Source of the DNA: Treponema socranskii subsp. paredis ATCC 35535
GTDB lineage: Bacteria > Spirochaetota > Spirochaetia > Treponematales > Treponemataceae
Direction of reading: 5' to 3'
Assembly: GCA_000413015.1 (NCBI GenBank)
Contig: KE332515.1
Span: 717,092-781,091 of the forward strand
Length of the DNA stretch: 64,000 bases
This document shows, piece after piece, positions 17,351 to 26,532 of the stretch. The number at the start of each line of letters is the position of its first letter. The stretch's first letter is position 1. Made by a program: the position numbers and the translations under genes. The notes below the pieces were generated by a model. The model had not been told where the DNA came from, ran no database searches, and was given only the letters and a program-made list of their open reading frames with translations.

Positions 17351-17515
17351 ATTTTTTTTATCGGCCGTGCGCCCTATTTTCTGAAACGGAAATATATGTT
17401 ATACTGTACCGATAGTATAGGCGGAATTTTCCCGACAGCGTACTGTTTTTTTGAAGCTTTTATGCCGATACTATAACGGATAAACTATGTATCTCTGCAT
17501 ACAGAGGGGAATGAT

Positions 17516-19072
17516 ATGGCAAATACCGATAACAAAAACGAACTCGACAGTTACGGTGTCTGGGTAAAAAAAGCTCCGGAATCCGACTCTCAAAAATCCG
17601 AGAGTATCGACGATTTTAATTTCGACGTCGATTTGCCCGATTTTTCGGAAATTAATTCACCCGTAAATGAACAAACGCAAAACGATGCGTTTGCCGTCGA
17701 AGACGTTTCCATCGAGGATTTTCTCGAAAACGGTTTTTCGGAACCGCCGGTTCCCGAAGATACGCTCGGCACGGGCGATATGCCCGATTTTTTCGGCGCT
17801 GCGGAAGAAATGAAAAACGATCCGGTATCTTTTCCCGTATCTTCCGAAATCGAAGATGCTTCCGTACTCCCCGAACTGCCCGAATCCATGGACGCAATGT
17901 TTACCGCTGCCGAAACTTCAGCGCCGGCAGAAGCGCCCGTCACCGAAGACGTTGATCTTTCCGATTTCGGAGTCGATTTCAGCGACGACGAAGCACCCAC
18001 CGATATCGAATCGGGCGGAAGCGCCTCTTCTGCAAAAAAGGAAGCCTCGCACATCGATTACGATCTTTCCGTTTCTCCGGACGACGGTGCTCTTTCTTCG
18101 GCTCAAGCTCAAGCCGTACCCGACAGTTTTGACGAAGAAGCGAAATCGCTCATGGACAATATTTCAACTCCGCGTACGGAAAGCAACGATCTCCTGCGGC
18201 AAATCGTCGAAGATCTTTCCGGATTGAAAAACGAAATCTCCTCACTTAAAACGCAATTTGCGGAATTGAAATCGCGCGGAGGCGCTCCGGCAGCCGAAGT
18301 GCAAGCCGGCGGATTTTTCAGCAATCTGGACGAAGATGAAACGATTTCGCTTTCGGGCGACGAACTCGACAATATCATGAGCAGCGCCGATTTTTTAAAT
18401 AACGAAAGCAAAGTCGACGAACTTGCAGAAGAAAACAAAATTGCCGAAGACACGCAAGCCGAAGATCTTTCCGTCGTTCCCGGTATTTCCGAAGAAAACA
18501 AAGCGGCCGACGATTTTTCCGTCGACAATTTTTTCTTGCAGGAAACAAAAACCGATACGGCCGATGAATTGCCTATCGCACCCGTCGAAGAAGAACTTGA
18601 AGAACTGCCCGAAGAAGCCGAACTCGAAGAACTTTCGGATGCCGAACCGTTCGAAGATATTTCCATTCCGAGCGTCGACGATATTTTGCGCGATGTCGCT
18701 CCCGCTTCACAAAGCGGGCCGAACTTATCCGGCAACGATCATCAAGGCGATATCGCCGATGACTTTTTCAAAAACGACTCGGCTCCCGAAACGGATGATT
18801 TTTTCAAAACGAACGTGCCAGCCGAAGATACCTCATCGCAAAGCGCTGCCTTTACCGACGCGGAATTGACTGCGGCAAAACCCGCATTGAAAACAACTTC
18901 ACAAAACACATCTTCGAGTCTGCCTGCAAATTTGACGGAAGAAATCAAATCCGTCCTTTTGTATATGGATCAGCTGCTCGAAGATTTGCCCGAAGAAAAA
19001 ATCGTCGAATTCGCACGTTCCGAACAATTCGCAACGTATAAAAAACTTTTTTCGGATTTGGGATTGTCATAA
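17516..19072 (+). CDS. Large acidic cytoplasmic protein, unknown function
   Basis: 518 residues, extremely rich in Asp, Glu and Ser, with no signal peptide and low complexity over most of its length. Short motifs such as DDFF, IDDFNFDVDLPDF and DFFKND recur, probably disordered. A coiled-coil segment (DLLRQIVEDLSGLKNEISSL, about 222-250) is followed by more acidic sequence. A folded C-terminal helical segment (EEIKSVLLYMDQLLEDLPEE, then IVEFARSEQFATYKKLF) looks like the most conserved part. A GAGGGG ribosome-binding site precedes the ATG. First of five genes packed to 24330. I do not recognise the family. Confidence 0.85.
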   Translation: MANTDNKNELDSYGVWVKKAPESDSQKSESIDDFNFDVDLPDFSEINSPVNEQTQNDAFAVEDVSIEDFLENGFSEPPVPEDTLGTGDMPDFFGAAEEMKNDPVSFPVSSEIEDASVLPELPESMDAMFTAAETSAPAEAPVTEDVDLSDFGVDFSDDEAPTDIESGGSASSAKKEASHIDYDLSVSPDDGALSSAQAQAVPDSFDEEAKSLMDNISTPRTESNDLLRQIVEDLSGLKNEISSLKTQFAELKSRGGAPAAEVQAGGFFSNLDEDETISLSGDELDNIMSSADFLNNESKVDELAEENKIAEDTQAEDLSVVPGISEENKAADDFSVDNFFLQETKTDTADELPIAPVEEELEELPEEAELEELSDAEPFEDISIPSVDDILRDVAPASQSGPNLSGNDHQGDIADDFFKNDSAPETDDFFKTNVPAEDTSSQSAAFTDAELTAAKPALKTTSQNTSSSLPANLTEEIKSVLLYMDQLLEDLPEEKIVEFARSEQFATYKKLFSDLGLS

Positions 19073-19073
19073 C

Positions 19074-19961
19074 ATGGGTTTGCTCAACCGCGTGTCGGGC
19101 GGACAGTCGAAAAAGACTTCGGGACTTTTGTCCCGTGCCGCTCCCCGTATGGAAAAACCCGCTTACGCTTCCTTTTCGGATCTGTGCCGCAATTTCGGCA
19201 TTTTGCACGGATCGCTTTTTGAAATAACGGACGGCTCTTTTTCCGCAAGCGCATGCACCGGTCTCGACGCTCAAAGCATTGCGCTTTCCGTTTCATCTCC
19301 CGATTTTTGGAACGGAACGATAGGCGTCGATACATCGATAAAAACTTTTTCGAATTCGCTCGGAAACCTTGCGGCATTTTACCAGCTCTTTTCTCCGCCT
19401 ATAAAAGACCGTCTTTCCTCCGTCCATTTTTTTCGTCTTTCATCCGATATCGTTTTTATGAAAGCCGATTTTACCGGCGAAAACTCTGCTCCTCCGTCCG
19501 AAGCGATAAAAATCGCCCTCGAGGATTTTATTAAAAACTCCGGGCATACCGGACGCTCAAAAAACGGCAATACGATTTTTTCAGATATCGCTTCTCTCCC
19601 GAACGATAAAAGCGCGCTGTTTTTTTTGCTTTCGACGAAAATCGCGATAAGCCGTACGCTCGTTTCGATTTCGCCGAAAAGCGTTGCCGTCAAAGAGAGA
19701 CTGTTCAATGTCATCTGCAGCGAAATAGCCGATATGCTTGCCCATTCGTTCGCCGCTCCGAATATGTGCGTACAGGGAAAAAACGGAGAGCTGCATATCG
19801 TCCTTTTTTCTCACGACGATTTCGACGAAGCCGTTTTGCAGTTTCACATAAGCCGTTTTCTTTCTCCCTTCCTTTCCGACGCCGCCGATTCTCTCATGCT
19901 CATTAAAGCCGGGAGCGCGCGCAGTGCGGAAGAAATCGAACGCTTTGCCGCCGAAGGTTAA
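19074..19961 (+). CDS. Conserved-looking protein of unknown function
   Basis: 295 residues, no signal peptide or membrane helix; no family recognised. It starts 1 nt after the acidic protein and ends 1 nt before the DUF115 gene, so it belongs to the same transcript. The basic N-terminal 25 residues (NRVSGGQSKKTSGLLSRAA) could contact the acidic partner. The rest reads as an alternating alpha/beta domain, with LCRNFGILHGSLFEITDGSF early and a C-terminal ELHIVLFSHDDFDEAVLQF. Probably cytoplasmic. The pairing idea is inference. Confidence 0.8.
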   Translation: MGLLNRVSGGQSKKTSGLLSRAAPRMEKPAYASFSDLCRNFGILHGSLFEITDGSFSASACTGLDAQSIALSVSSPDFWNGTIGVDTSIKTFSNSLGNLAAFYQLFSPPIKDRLSSVHFFRLSSDIVFMKADFTGENSAPPSEAIKIALEDFIKNSGHTGRSKNGNTIFSDIASLPNDKSALFFLLSTKIAISRTLVSISPKSVAVKERLFNVICSEIADMLAHSFAAPNMCVQGKNGELHIVLFSHDDFDEAVLQFHISRFLSPFLSDAADSLMLIKAGSARSAEEIERFAAEG

Positions 19962-19962
19962 T

Positions 19963-21444
19963 TTGGACATTCGTTTTTTTACGGCAAAAAACGGCAGCCT
20001 TTCGTGCAGCGCAAACGGCACATCACTTCATTCATCATATGATCCGGAAAAAGAAGGCGAGCGTTTTGCCGCATCCCTCGGCGCATCTTTTTATCCCGAA
20101 TATATAATCGTAACCGAACCGGCATTATCCTATTGCGAAACTTTTCTCCGTAAGCGATTTCCGTCCGCAAAGCTGTGCGCCGTCCGCTACAGCGAAGATT
20201 TTTCCGAATCGAATAAACGATGGGATATCGTATTCAATGCGGCAAAAAACGAGGACGAGCTTTCGGAAAATCTTTTTGCCTCTCTCGGCGAAGAAGGTTT
20301 ATGCAGCACTCTCTTTGCGTCATGGCATCCTTCCGCACGCGCATTTCCCCGAAAAAACGAAGCCGTTTGGAGGGAAATAAAAAATGCCGTCGATAAGGGA
20401 CGCGACGTTCTTTTTACACGGAGCGCCTTTTCTTCGCGCTGGATACTGAACGCATTTTTTATCTGCAAACACATCGAACGGGTAAAGACCCTTATAAAAG
20501 GAACCGCTCCCCTCGTCGTCGCAGCTTCGGGACCGAGCCTTACGAATGCGCTTCCCCTCCTCGCCCGCTTTCGAAAATATTATTTTCTCATTGCCGTCTC
20601 TTCGGCTCTTTCGGTTTTGACCGCGCACGACATTGTCCCCGACCTCTGTTTTTCAACCGACGGAGGATTTTATGCAAAGGCGCACTTGACTCGGCTCGTT
20701 TTCGTTTCGGGTATACCGCTTGCGCTCGCGGAAGAAGCGGCCTGCGGCGGAACTATTTTATCACAAAACGATATCGTTCCCCTTTCATACGGCGACGGCT
20801 TCGCGTCAAAACTTTTTAAATCCTGCGGCATTCCCTCCGTAAAAATCGAAAGAAACGGTACGGTAAGCGGAAGCGCGCTTTCCTTTGCAAAAGCGATAAC
20901 GGACGGTCCGATTTTTTTCTGCGGTCTCGATCTGGCGCCGGCTCACGGCTTGCAGCATGCCGAGCCGAACGAACTCGAACGCCGCGCGGAAATTTTTGAC
21001 ATAAAAATATTTCCCAAAGAAACGAGAGCTTCGATTTCGCGCTTTACATCCGGCGCGCTCATGCTTTACCGAAAATGGTTTCAAACGCTTTCAGAAGAGA
21101 AAACCCGAAACGTCTACCGCCTCGCGCACGAGTACCGTTTTTCAAATACGCTCGGTGCAATCGGCGACGTCGATTTCGATTTTTTCGAAAAATCGCTTTC
21201 ACCGAACGGAACATTGCCGCGCATCGCGGATAAAGCGCTTGCGCAAAAAGAAGCCGTACAAAAATCCGCCCTCGACTTTGCAAAGCGCCACGGGCGAAGC
21301 GACGAATGGCTTCACGAATTTTTTCCTGCGGAATATATTTCATGGAAGCGGGAAACGGACGACGAAGAAAAAGAGCGCAAATCGAAAACGCTTGAACAAA
21401 AAAGCGATGAACTTCTAAAAAAAATTGAGAGGCTCTTTTCATGA
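19963..21444 (+). CDS. DUF115/MptE-like protein (motility accessory factor family), first of a pair
   Basis: Member of the 6-hydroxymethylpterin pyrophosphokinase MptE-like (DUF115) family, which includes the motility accessory factors near flagellin-glycosylation genes. About 493 residues. The core reads PLVVAASGPSLTNALPLL, then AVSSALSVLTAHDIVPDLCF with STDGG, and FFCGLDLAPAHG. I chose the TTG at 19963 (GAAGG 6 nt upstream) because it aligns with the paralogue start at ITAKNG; a GTG at 19924 would overlap the previous gene. Substrate unknown; glycosylation or pterin-like chemistry are both open. Confidence 0.85.
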   Translation: MDIRFFTAKNGSLSCSANGTSLHSSYDPEKEGERFAASLGASFYPEYIIVTEPALSYCETFLRKRFPSAKLCAVRYSEDFSESNKRWDIVFNAAKNEDELSENLFASLGEEGLCSTLFASWHPSARAFPRKNEAVWREIKNAVDKGRDVLFTRSAFSSRWILNAFFICKHIERVKTLIKGTAPLVVAASGPSLTNALPLLARFRKYYFLIAVSSALSVLTAHDIVPDLCFSTDGGFYAKAHLTRLVFVSGIPLALAEEAACGGTILSQNDIVPLSYGDGFASKLFKSCGIPSVKIERNGTVSGSALSFAKAITDGPIFFCGLDLAPAHGLQHAEPNELERRAEIFDIKIFPKETRASISRFTSGALMLYRKWFQTLSEEKTRNVYRLAHEYRFSNTLGAIGDVDFDFFEKSLSPNGTLPRIADKALAQKEAVQKSALDFAKRHGRSDEWLHEFFPAEYISWKRETDDEEKERKSKTLEQKSDELLKKIERLFS

Positions 21445-23039
21445 CATCGCTTTTTTCGTCGATCATAACGGCAAAAAACGGAAGTCCGGTTCCGCTTTTT
21501 CAAAACGGAAAAAGCATGCATTCCCGCTACGATCCCGAAAAAGAAGCCGAACAGTATGCCTCACGTATGGATGAAGCGGGCTTTTTTATCGTCGCGGGTG
21601 CCGGAGGCGGCTACTTTATCAGCGCGCTCAAAAAACGATTTCCCCGTTCCTTTATTCTCGCCGCGGAAAATTCTCAAAGCGATATCGATTTCCTGATGAA
21701 GATTCCCGTTTTTAATAATTTATCAGGCGACGAAACCGTCCGTATCGTTTCGACGGAAAAAATTTCCGACTCGATGCTCCGGTTTTATGTGCCTGCTTTT
21801 TACGGCTCTTTTTCGATAATCGAAACGCCCGCGTGGGCAAGCGAAAATAAAATCGGCATCGAAGCGTTTCGAATGCAGACGGCGAGCGCGGCACGGGCGA
21901 TTGCTGCCGATTATTCGGCGCAAGCGCACTTCGGAAAAATCTGGCAGCGTAATATCATAGCGAACTTGGCTCAGATCGGCGTACAATCCGCTCCGGCACG
22001 CAGCGTACAAAACGATACGTCGTTTGCCGCGCCCGGCGGAAAAACGGCTTTGATCGCGGCGGCCGGCCCCTCCCTCGACACTGCCGTTTCGTTCATTGAA
22101 AAAAAAAGAGAGGAGCTTTACATCATTGCGACGGATACCGCTTACAAAAGTTTCAGAGAACGCGGCATAGTATGCGACGCCGTCGTATCGATCGACGGAC
22201 AGCTTTTGTCGGCACAGCATTTTTTTTCGGATGTGCGAACGGAAGATACGCTTTTTATTTTCGACTTATGCGCAAATCCGAGCGCGGTCCGTTTTATTAA
22301 AAAATCGGGAGGAAAAATCGCGTTCGTTCAAACCGGACACCCGCTTTCGTTTTACGCATCGCTCTTTTCGGAACGTAAAACCGGTACGGCATTTCCGTTC
22401 ATCCGCACGGGTGCGGGAACGGTAACGATTGCCGCTCTCGACTTCGCGCTGAAAGCGGGATTTTCGAAAATCGCAGTGTGCGGCGCGGACTTTTCATATT
22501 CGGAAAAACCGTATATGAAAGGCACTTATTTCGACGCGCTGTACAATTCGTTTTCCTGCCGCACCGAGCCTGTGGAAACGGCCTTCGACGCGCTTATGTT
22601 CCGCACCGAACTTTTTCGAAACGGAAAACGGCGTACGAGCGCAACGCTCGACGCATACCGCAAAACGTTCGAATCCGTCCTTTTCGAAGCGTGTACCGAT
22701 ATCGACTTCGACGGCTTTTTATACCGCGCAGTTTCCGAAAAAGTCCATCCGCCGTTTCGCTTTTGCCGCACTTTCGATATGCCGTCGTTTATTTCCTTTT
22801 TGAAAAAAGACTTTTTGCATTGCGAAAAAAAACTTTCGTATCCCGATTTTTCCCCGGTAATCGCTTCGTTTTTTCCCGCAGTCGCTTCGCTTCGAAAAAA
22901 CAAACACTTCGACGGAGAGCATTGCGACATCGATGTTTCGGTGCGAATAAAAAATGAAAATTCATCCGCTGCATTTCCCGAACTTTTGAAACTTGCATAC
23001 ACCGAGATTCTGAGATATACTCGACAATATGAAACGTAA
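21441..23039 (+). CDS. DUF115/MptE-like protein, second of a pair
   Basis: 532 residues, clearly a paralogue of the preceding gene. Both open with TAKNGS, continue with HSRYDPEKEAEQYAS and share TALIAAAGPSLDTAVSF, then ATDTAYKSFRERGIVCDAVV with SIDGQ, and KIAVCGADFSYSEKPYMKGT. The ATG overlaps the previous stop by 4 nt and its own end overlaps the next gene by 11 nt, so translation is coupled. The N-terminal half differs more than the core, suggesting divided or heteromeric roles. Confidence 0.85.
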   Translation: MTSLFSSIITAKNGSPVPLFQNGKSMHSRYDPEKEAEQYASRMDEAGFFIVAGAGGGYFISALKKRFPRSFILAAENSQSDIDFLMKIPVFNNLSGDETVRIVSTEKISDSMLRFYVPAFYGSFSIIETPAWASENKIGIEAFRMQTASAARAIAADYSAQAHFGKIWQRNIIANLAQIGVQSAPARSVQNDTSFAAPGGKTALIAAAGPSLDTAVSFIEKKREELYIIATDTAYKSFRERGIVCDAVVSIDGQLLSAQHFFSDVRTEDTLFIFDLCANPSAVRFIKKSGGKIAFVQTGHPLSFYASLFSERKTGTAFPFIRTGAGTVTIAALDFALKAGFSKIAVCGADFSYSEKPYMKGTYFDALYNSFSCRTEPVETAFDALMFRTELFRNGKRRTSATLDAYRKTFESVLFEACTDIDFDGFLYRAVSEKVHPPFRFCRTFDMPSFISFLKKDFLHCEKKLSYPDFSPVIASFFPAVASLRKNKHFDGEHCDIDVSVRIKNENSSAAFPELLKLAYTEILRYTRQYET

Positions 23040-24330
23040 AAGCATTACCGTCTATTCGATCGTTATCGTCTCCGTGTTTGCCGCGGTGATTATCTTTCTT
23101 TCCTATAAACTCGGCTGTGAATATGCGGCGGGAAAAGAACGTACCGGACGCGAATTCGACAGGCTGGCATCTTCGGCACGAAACGCTCTTTTACGCTATG
23201 ACGTTTCGTCTCCCGACTTCTGCGACGCATTTTCGAAAGCGTGCGGCAATTACGGCGACTACGCTTTTATCATATTAAAAAACGCATCGAAGGTTATATT
23301 CGTATACCCCGAAAACGCCGAAAGTTCGGAAATACGCGCTTCCCGGCTTTCGGAAATACATTCGAGCAGCTTCCGAACGGGAGAAGACACGTACATTCTC
23401 ACCGCATCGATGTACTTGATCCGCCCTTCTTCCGTTTTTTATTATGCACGGTTTTCATTCATCATTATCCTCGCACTTACCGCCCTCACTTTGATTTTAA
23501 TAATTTATCTTGAGTTTGCAAATTCCAAATATCCCGTTTCGTCATCTTCAGACATCATCGAAGAAAAAACGGGCGCGGCCTTTTCCGAAACGGCAGCCGA
23601 CAACGCGGATCTCCCCTTTGAAGACGATTTGCCCTTCGACAGCGGAATTACTTCGGCCGGCAATGCCGTACCGAAGAACGAAACTCAAAACGATGCCGAA
23701 AAAAGCGTGCAAAAAATATCTTACGGAGAATTTGAAAACGATCTGCAGGATACCGAAAGCGAATACGTTCCTCCCGAAACGCCTTTTTGGGAAGATGAAA
23801 TGCAAAACGGTTTTTCGCAAAACGATTTTACGGACAGGTTTTCGCCGCTGACCGGCTTCCATTTGGAACAAAATCTCGAAGAAAGACTCGACCGCGAATT
23901 GGTACGGGCGGCTTCTTCCGAACAGGACGTATCGCTTTTTATAGTTCGCATTCAAAACCTTTCGTTTGCTTCAAGCGCATCGAAAAGAATATGCGCGTAT
24001 CTTTTCGAACGCTTTCAATCGAATGATATGCTTTTCGAATACATGACCGACGGTTTTTCCATAATCAAAATCAATATGACCGTTGACGGAGCGCTTGAAG
24101 TCGCATCTTCGCTGCGCGAAGATATTATTAAAATTATCAAGGGCGAAAACATGGAGCCGAAGTGTACCGTCGGTATTTCATCCCGATCGATGCGGATGCT
24201 TCCCGGAAAGAGACTTATTCAGGAAGCACGCGAAGCGCTCGAAAATGCGGAGGCCGACGCAGCTTCTCCGATCGTCGCATTCAGAGCGGACGCCGACAAA
24301 TACCGTAAATTTATCGCCGAAAAAGAGTAG
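23029..24330 (+). CDS. Two-pass membrane protein with a degenerate GGDEF-like domain
   Basis: 433 residues. Two membrane helices (about 9-27 and 143-165) bracket a periplasmic domain of about 115 residues. An acidic, low-complexity linker follows, then a C-terminal domain from about 275. FSPLTGFHLEQNLEERLDRE, KCTVGISSRSMRMLPGKRL and AREALENAEADA follow the fold pattern of a diguanylate cyclase, but no GGDEF signature is seen. At the equivalent place it reads YMTDGFS. Probably a non-catalytic or receptor domain. Last gene of the five-gene cluster. Confidence 0.75.
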   Translation: MKRKSITVYSIVIVSVFAAVIIFLSYKLGCEYAAGKERTGREFDRLASSARNALLRYDVSSPDFCDAFSKACGNYGDYAFIILKNASKVIFVYPENAESSEIRASRLSEIHSSSFRTGEDTYILTASMYLIRPSSVFYYARFSFIIILALTALTLILIIYLEFANSKYPVSSSSDIIEEKTGAAFSETAADNADLPFEDDLPFDSGITSAGNAVPKNETQNDAEKSVQKISYGEFENDLQDTESEYVPPETPFWEDEMQNGFSQNDFTDRFSPLTGFHLEQNLEERLDRELVRAASSEQDVSLFIVRIQNLSFASSASKRICAYLFERFQSNDMLFEYMTDGFSIIKINMTVDGALEVASSLREDIIKIIKGENMEPKCTVGISSRSMRMLPGKRLIQEAREALENAEADAASPIVAFRADADKYRKFIAEKE

Positions 24331-24375
24331 CGGGGTTTCCGAAAACCGAATCTTTCAAAGATACCGATTGCCGGA

Positions 24376-26532
24376 TCAATCGCGCACAAGCATCAAAGAG
24401 TGCGATTGATATTCGGGCATAAAACGTTTTTTTGCACCGCTTTCAAATTGAACAGCAATAACGAATTCTCCGTTGCCGCTCGTATCCGACGAAACGATTT
24501 GTCCGTATCCCCAGTCGTCGTGATAAACTCGGCAGCCCCGCTTCCATTTTTCCGAAAGCTCGCTTGCCGCTTCGAAGCGGCCGCTTTGCAGGACGGATTT
24601 TTGCGGTCTTTCCCCGAGCACGCAAAACGCGCTTTCCGCCTCTTCTATAAAAATACTCGGCTCCATAAACTCCGTTCGCCCGTACAGACGGCGGCGGGCG
24701 CAGGAGGTGACATAAAGTTCGTTTTGCGCCCGCGTTATGCCGACGTAAAAAAGGCGGCGTTCTTCTTCGAGTTCGCTTCCCGTTTTGTCGCCCCGCGGAA
24801 AGATACCGTTTTCCAATCCCGTGATGACCACTCGCGGAAACTCAAGCCCCTTCGTGTTGTGCAGCGTAATGAGCGTTACCGCATCCCCTTTTCCGTCATC
24901 GCCCGTTTCAAACGAACGGTCGAGCGTGATCGAATCGAGGAACTGTAAAAGCCCGTCTTTCGTACACGCATACAGCGATGCGCTGTTCATCAGTTCCTGC
25001 ATATTCGCCGCGCGCTGCGTACCCGATATTTCGTCCTGCATGCGGTGGTATTCGAGCAAGCCCGACGCGTCGAGCACTTTTCCGACAAAGTGCGAAAGCC
25101 GCTCGTCTTCCGAAAAAGATTTAATAATGCCGTCGTACGCACCGCAAAACTCACGGATGCCTTCTTTCGTTTTTTTTCCGACATCGTCGGCGCAGACTTT
25201 TGCGGCTTCTATAAAACCGATCGATTTTTCGCGTGCGCAAAAAACGATCATATCCTGCGTTTTTTCTCCCACGCCGCGCGAAGGTTTATTGACGATTCTG
25301 CGGAATGCGATTTCATCGCGCTCGTTTGCTGCAAGCGATAAAAATGCGAGCGTATCTTTAATTTCTTCCCGCTCGTAGAATTTCAACGAACCGACGACGG
25401 TATAGGGTATCCGCCGGCGTAAAAATTCGTTTTCAAATCCGAGCGACTGCGCGTTCGTACGATACAAAATCGCCCAATCGCCGTATGGGGTCTTTTTTTC
25501 CGCATGCGCTTTTTCGATGAGCTCTGCGCAAAATTTCGCTTCCGCATCCTGATCGGGTAAATACACGAGTACGGGATTTTTTCCCGCCCCTCGTTCGGCT
25601 TTGAGCGTTTTTCCGATGCGGTCTTCGTTGTTTTTTACGACGGCGTCCGCAGCGGCAAGAATTTTTCCCGTCGAGCGGTAATTGCGCACGAGTTTAATAA
25701 TTTTCGTGCCGGGGAATTTTTTACGGAACGTCAATATATTTTGTACTTCGGCGCCGCGGAAGCGGTAAATCGACTGGTCGTCGTCTCCGACGACGCACAC
25801 GTAAGTACCGCTTCCTTCGTCCCAACCCGAAAGCGTCTGCAAAAGTTTAAACTGCGCGACGTTCGAATCCTGATATTCGTCTACCATGATGACGCGGAAA
25901 CGGAAACGCATCTGCTCTCGTACGGCGAGATTTTCTTCCATCACTCGCACCGGCTTTATTATTAAATCGCCGAAATCGGCGTTTCCCGTTTCGGAAAGCC
26001 TTTGTTCATACGCGCGGTAGATCGCAGACAGCTCTCCGGTCGAATCGACGGCGGATAAATCGTCGTCGGGCGTAAGACAGTAATCTTTTGCAAGCGAAAT
26101 TTTATGCGCGGCGAGCTCGGCCTGCTGACGTCTGAGCGACGGAACGGCTTTCATCACGAGAGTGTCCGCATCATCGTCATCGTACACGGTAAACGAAGGA
26201 GAAAGGTTTGCGACAGCGGCATAGCGGCGCAAAAACCACGCACCGAACGAGTGGAACGTGCGTATTTCAGCAAAGCTCGCTCTGTCGTCGAGGGCGATCG
26301 CACGCGAGCGCATTTCGTTCGCGGCTTTTTTCGTAAAGGTCACCGCGAGTATGGATTCGGGGGGAATTTTTTTTTCGGCGATGAGATAGGCGATCTTTGT
26401 CGTAATGACGCGCGTCTTCCCGCTTCCGGCTCCCGCAAGGATCAAAAGCGGACCGGCCGAATGTTCGACCGCCTCTCTCTGTTCGGGATTGAGCGTTTCC
26501 ATGTACGGAAGATCCGTCCGCACATCCGTCAT
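24376..26532 (-). CDS. UvrD/Rep/PcrA superfamily I DNA helicase
   Basis: ATP-dependent 3'-5' DNA helicase for repair and replication restart. 718 residues. Motifs: Q motif LNPEQREAVEH, Walker A LILAGAGSGKTRVI, VMVDEYQDSN (motif II), VVGDDDQSIYRFRGA (III), LVRNYRSTGKI (IV), VTLITLHNTKGLEFPRVVIT (V) and LFYVGITRAQNELYVT (VI). A C-terminal tail (KRGCRVYHDDWGYGQIVSSD) resembles the PcrA/UvrD Tudor-like domain that contacts RNA polymerase. It overlaps the rimO stop by 4 nt and is last in lolA-rodZ-rimO-uvrD. Confidence 0.96.
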   Translation of the reverse strand: MTDVRTDLPYMETLNPEQREAVEHSAGPLLILAGAGSGKTRVITTKIAYLIAEKKIPPESILAVTFTKKAANEMRSRAIALDDRASFAEIRTFHSFGAWFLRRYAAVANLSPSFTVYDDDDADTLVMKAVPSLRRQQAELAAHKISLAKDYCLTPDDDLSAVDSTGELSAIYRAYEQRLSETGNADFGDLIIKPVRVMEENLAVREQMRFRFRVIMVDEYQDSNVAQFKLLQTLSGWDEGSGTYVCVVGDDDQSIYRFRGAEVQNILTFRKKFPGTKIIKLVRNYRSTGKILAAADAVVKNNEDRIGKTLKAERGAGKNPVLVYLPDQDAEAKFCAELIEKAHAEKKTPYGDWAILYRTNAQSLGFENEFLRRRIPYTVVGSLKFYEREEIKDTLAFLSLAANERDEIAFRRIVNKPSRGVGEKTQDMIVFCAREKSIGFIEAAKVCADDVGKKTKEGIREFCGAYDGIIKSFSEDERLSHFVGKVLDASGLLEYHRMQDEISGTQRAANMQELMNSASLYACTKDGLLQFLDSITLDRSFETGDDGKGDAVTLITLHNTKGLEFPRVVITGLENGIFPRGDKTGSELEEERRLFYVGITRAQNELYVTSCARRRLYGRTEFMEPSIFIEEAESAFCVLGERPQKSVLQSGRFEAASELSEKWKRGCRVYHDDWGYGQIVSSDTSGNGEFVIAVQFESGAKKRFMPEYQSHSLMLVRD

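Noticed and set aside
17387-17403. 17-nt identity (CGGAAATATATGTTATA) with 12334-12350
   Set aside because: AT-rich and promoter-like; may be chance or shared promoter elements. Not enough to define a repeat.
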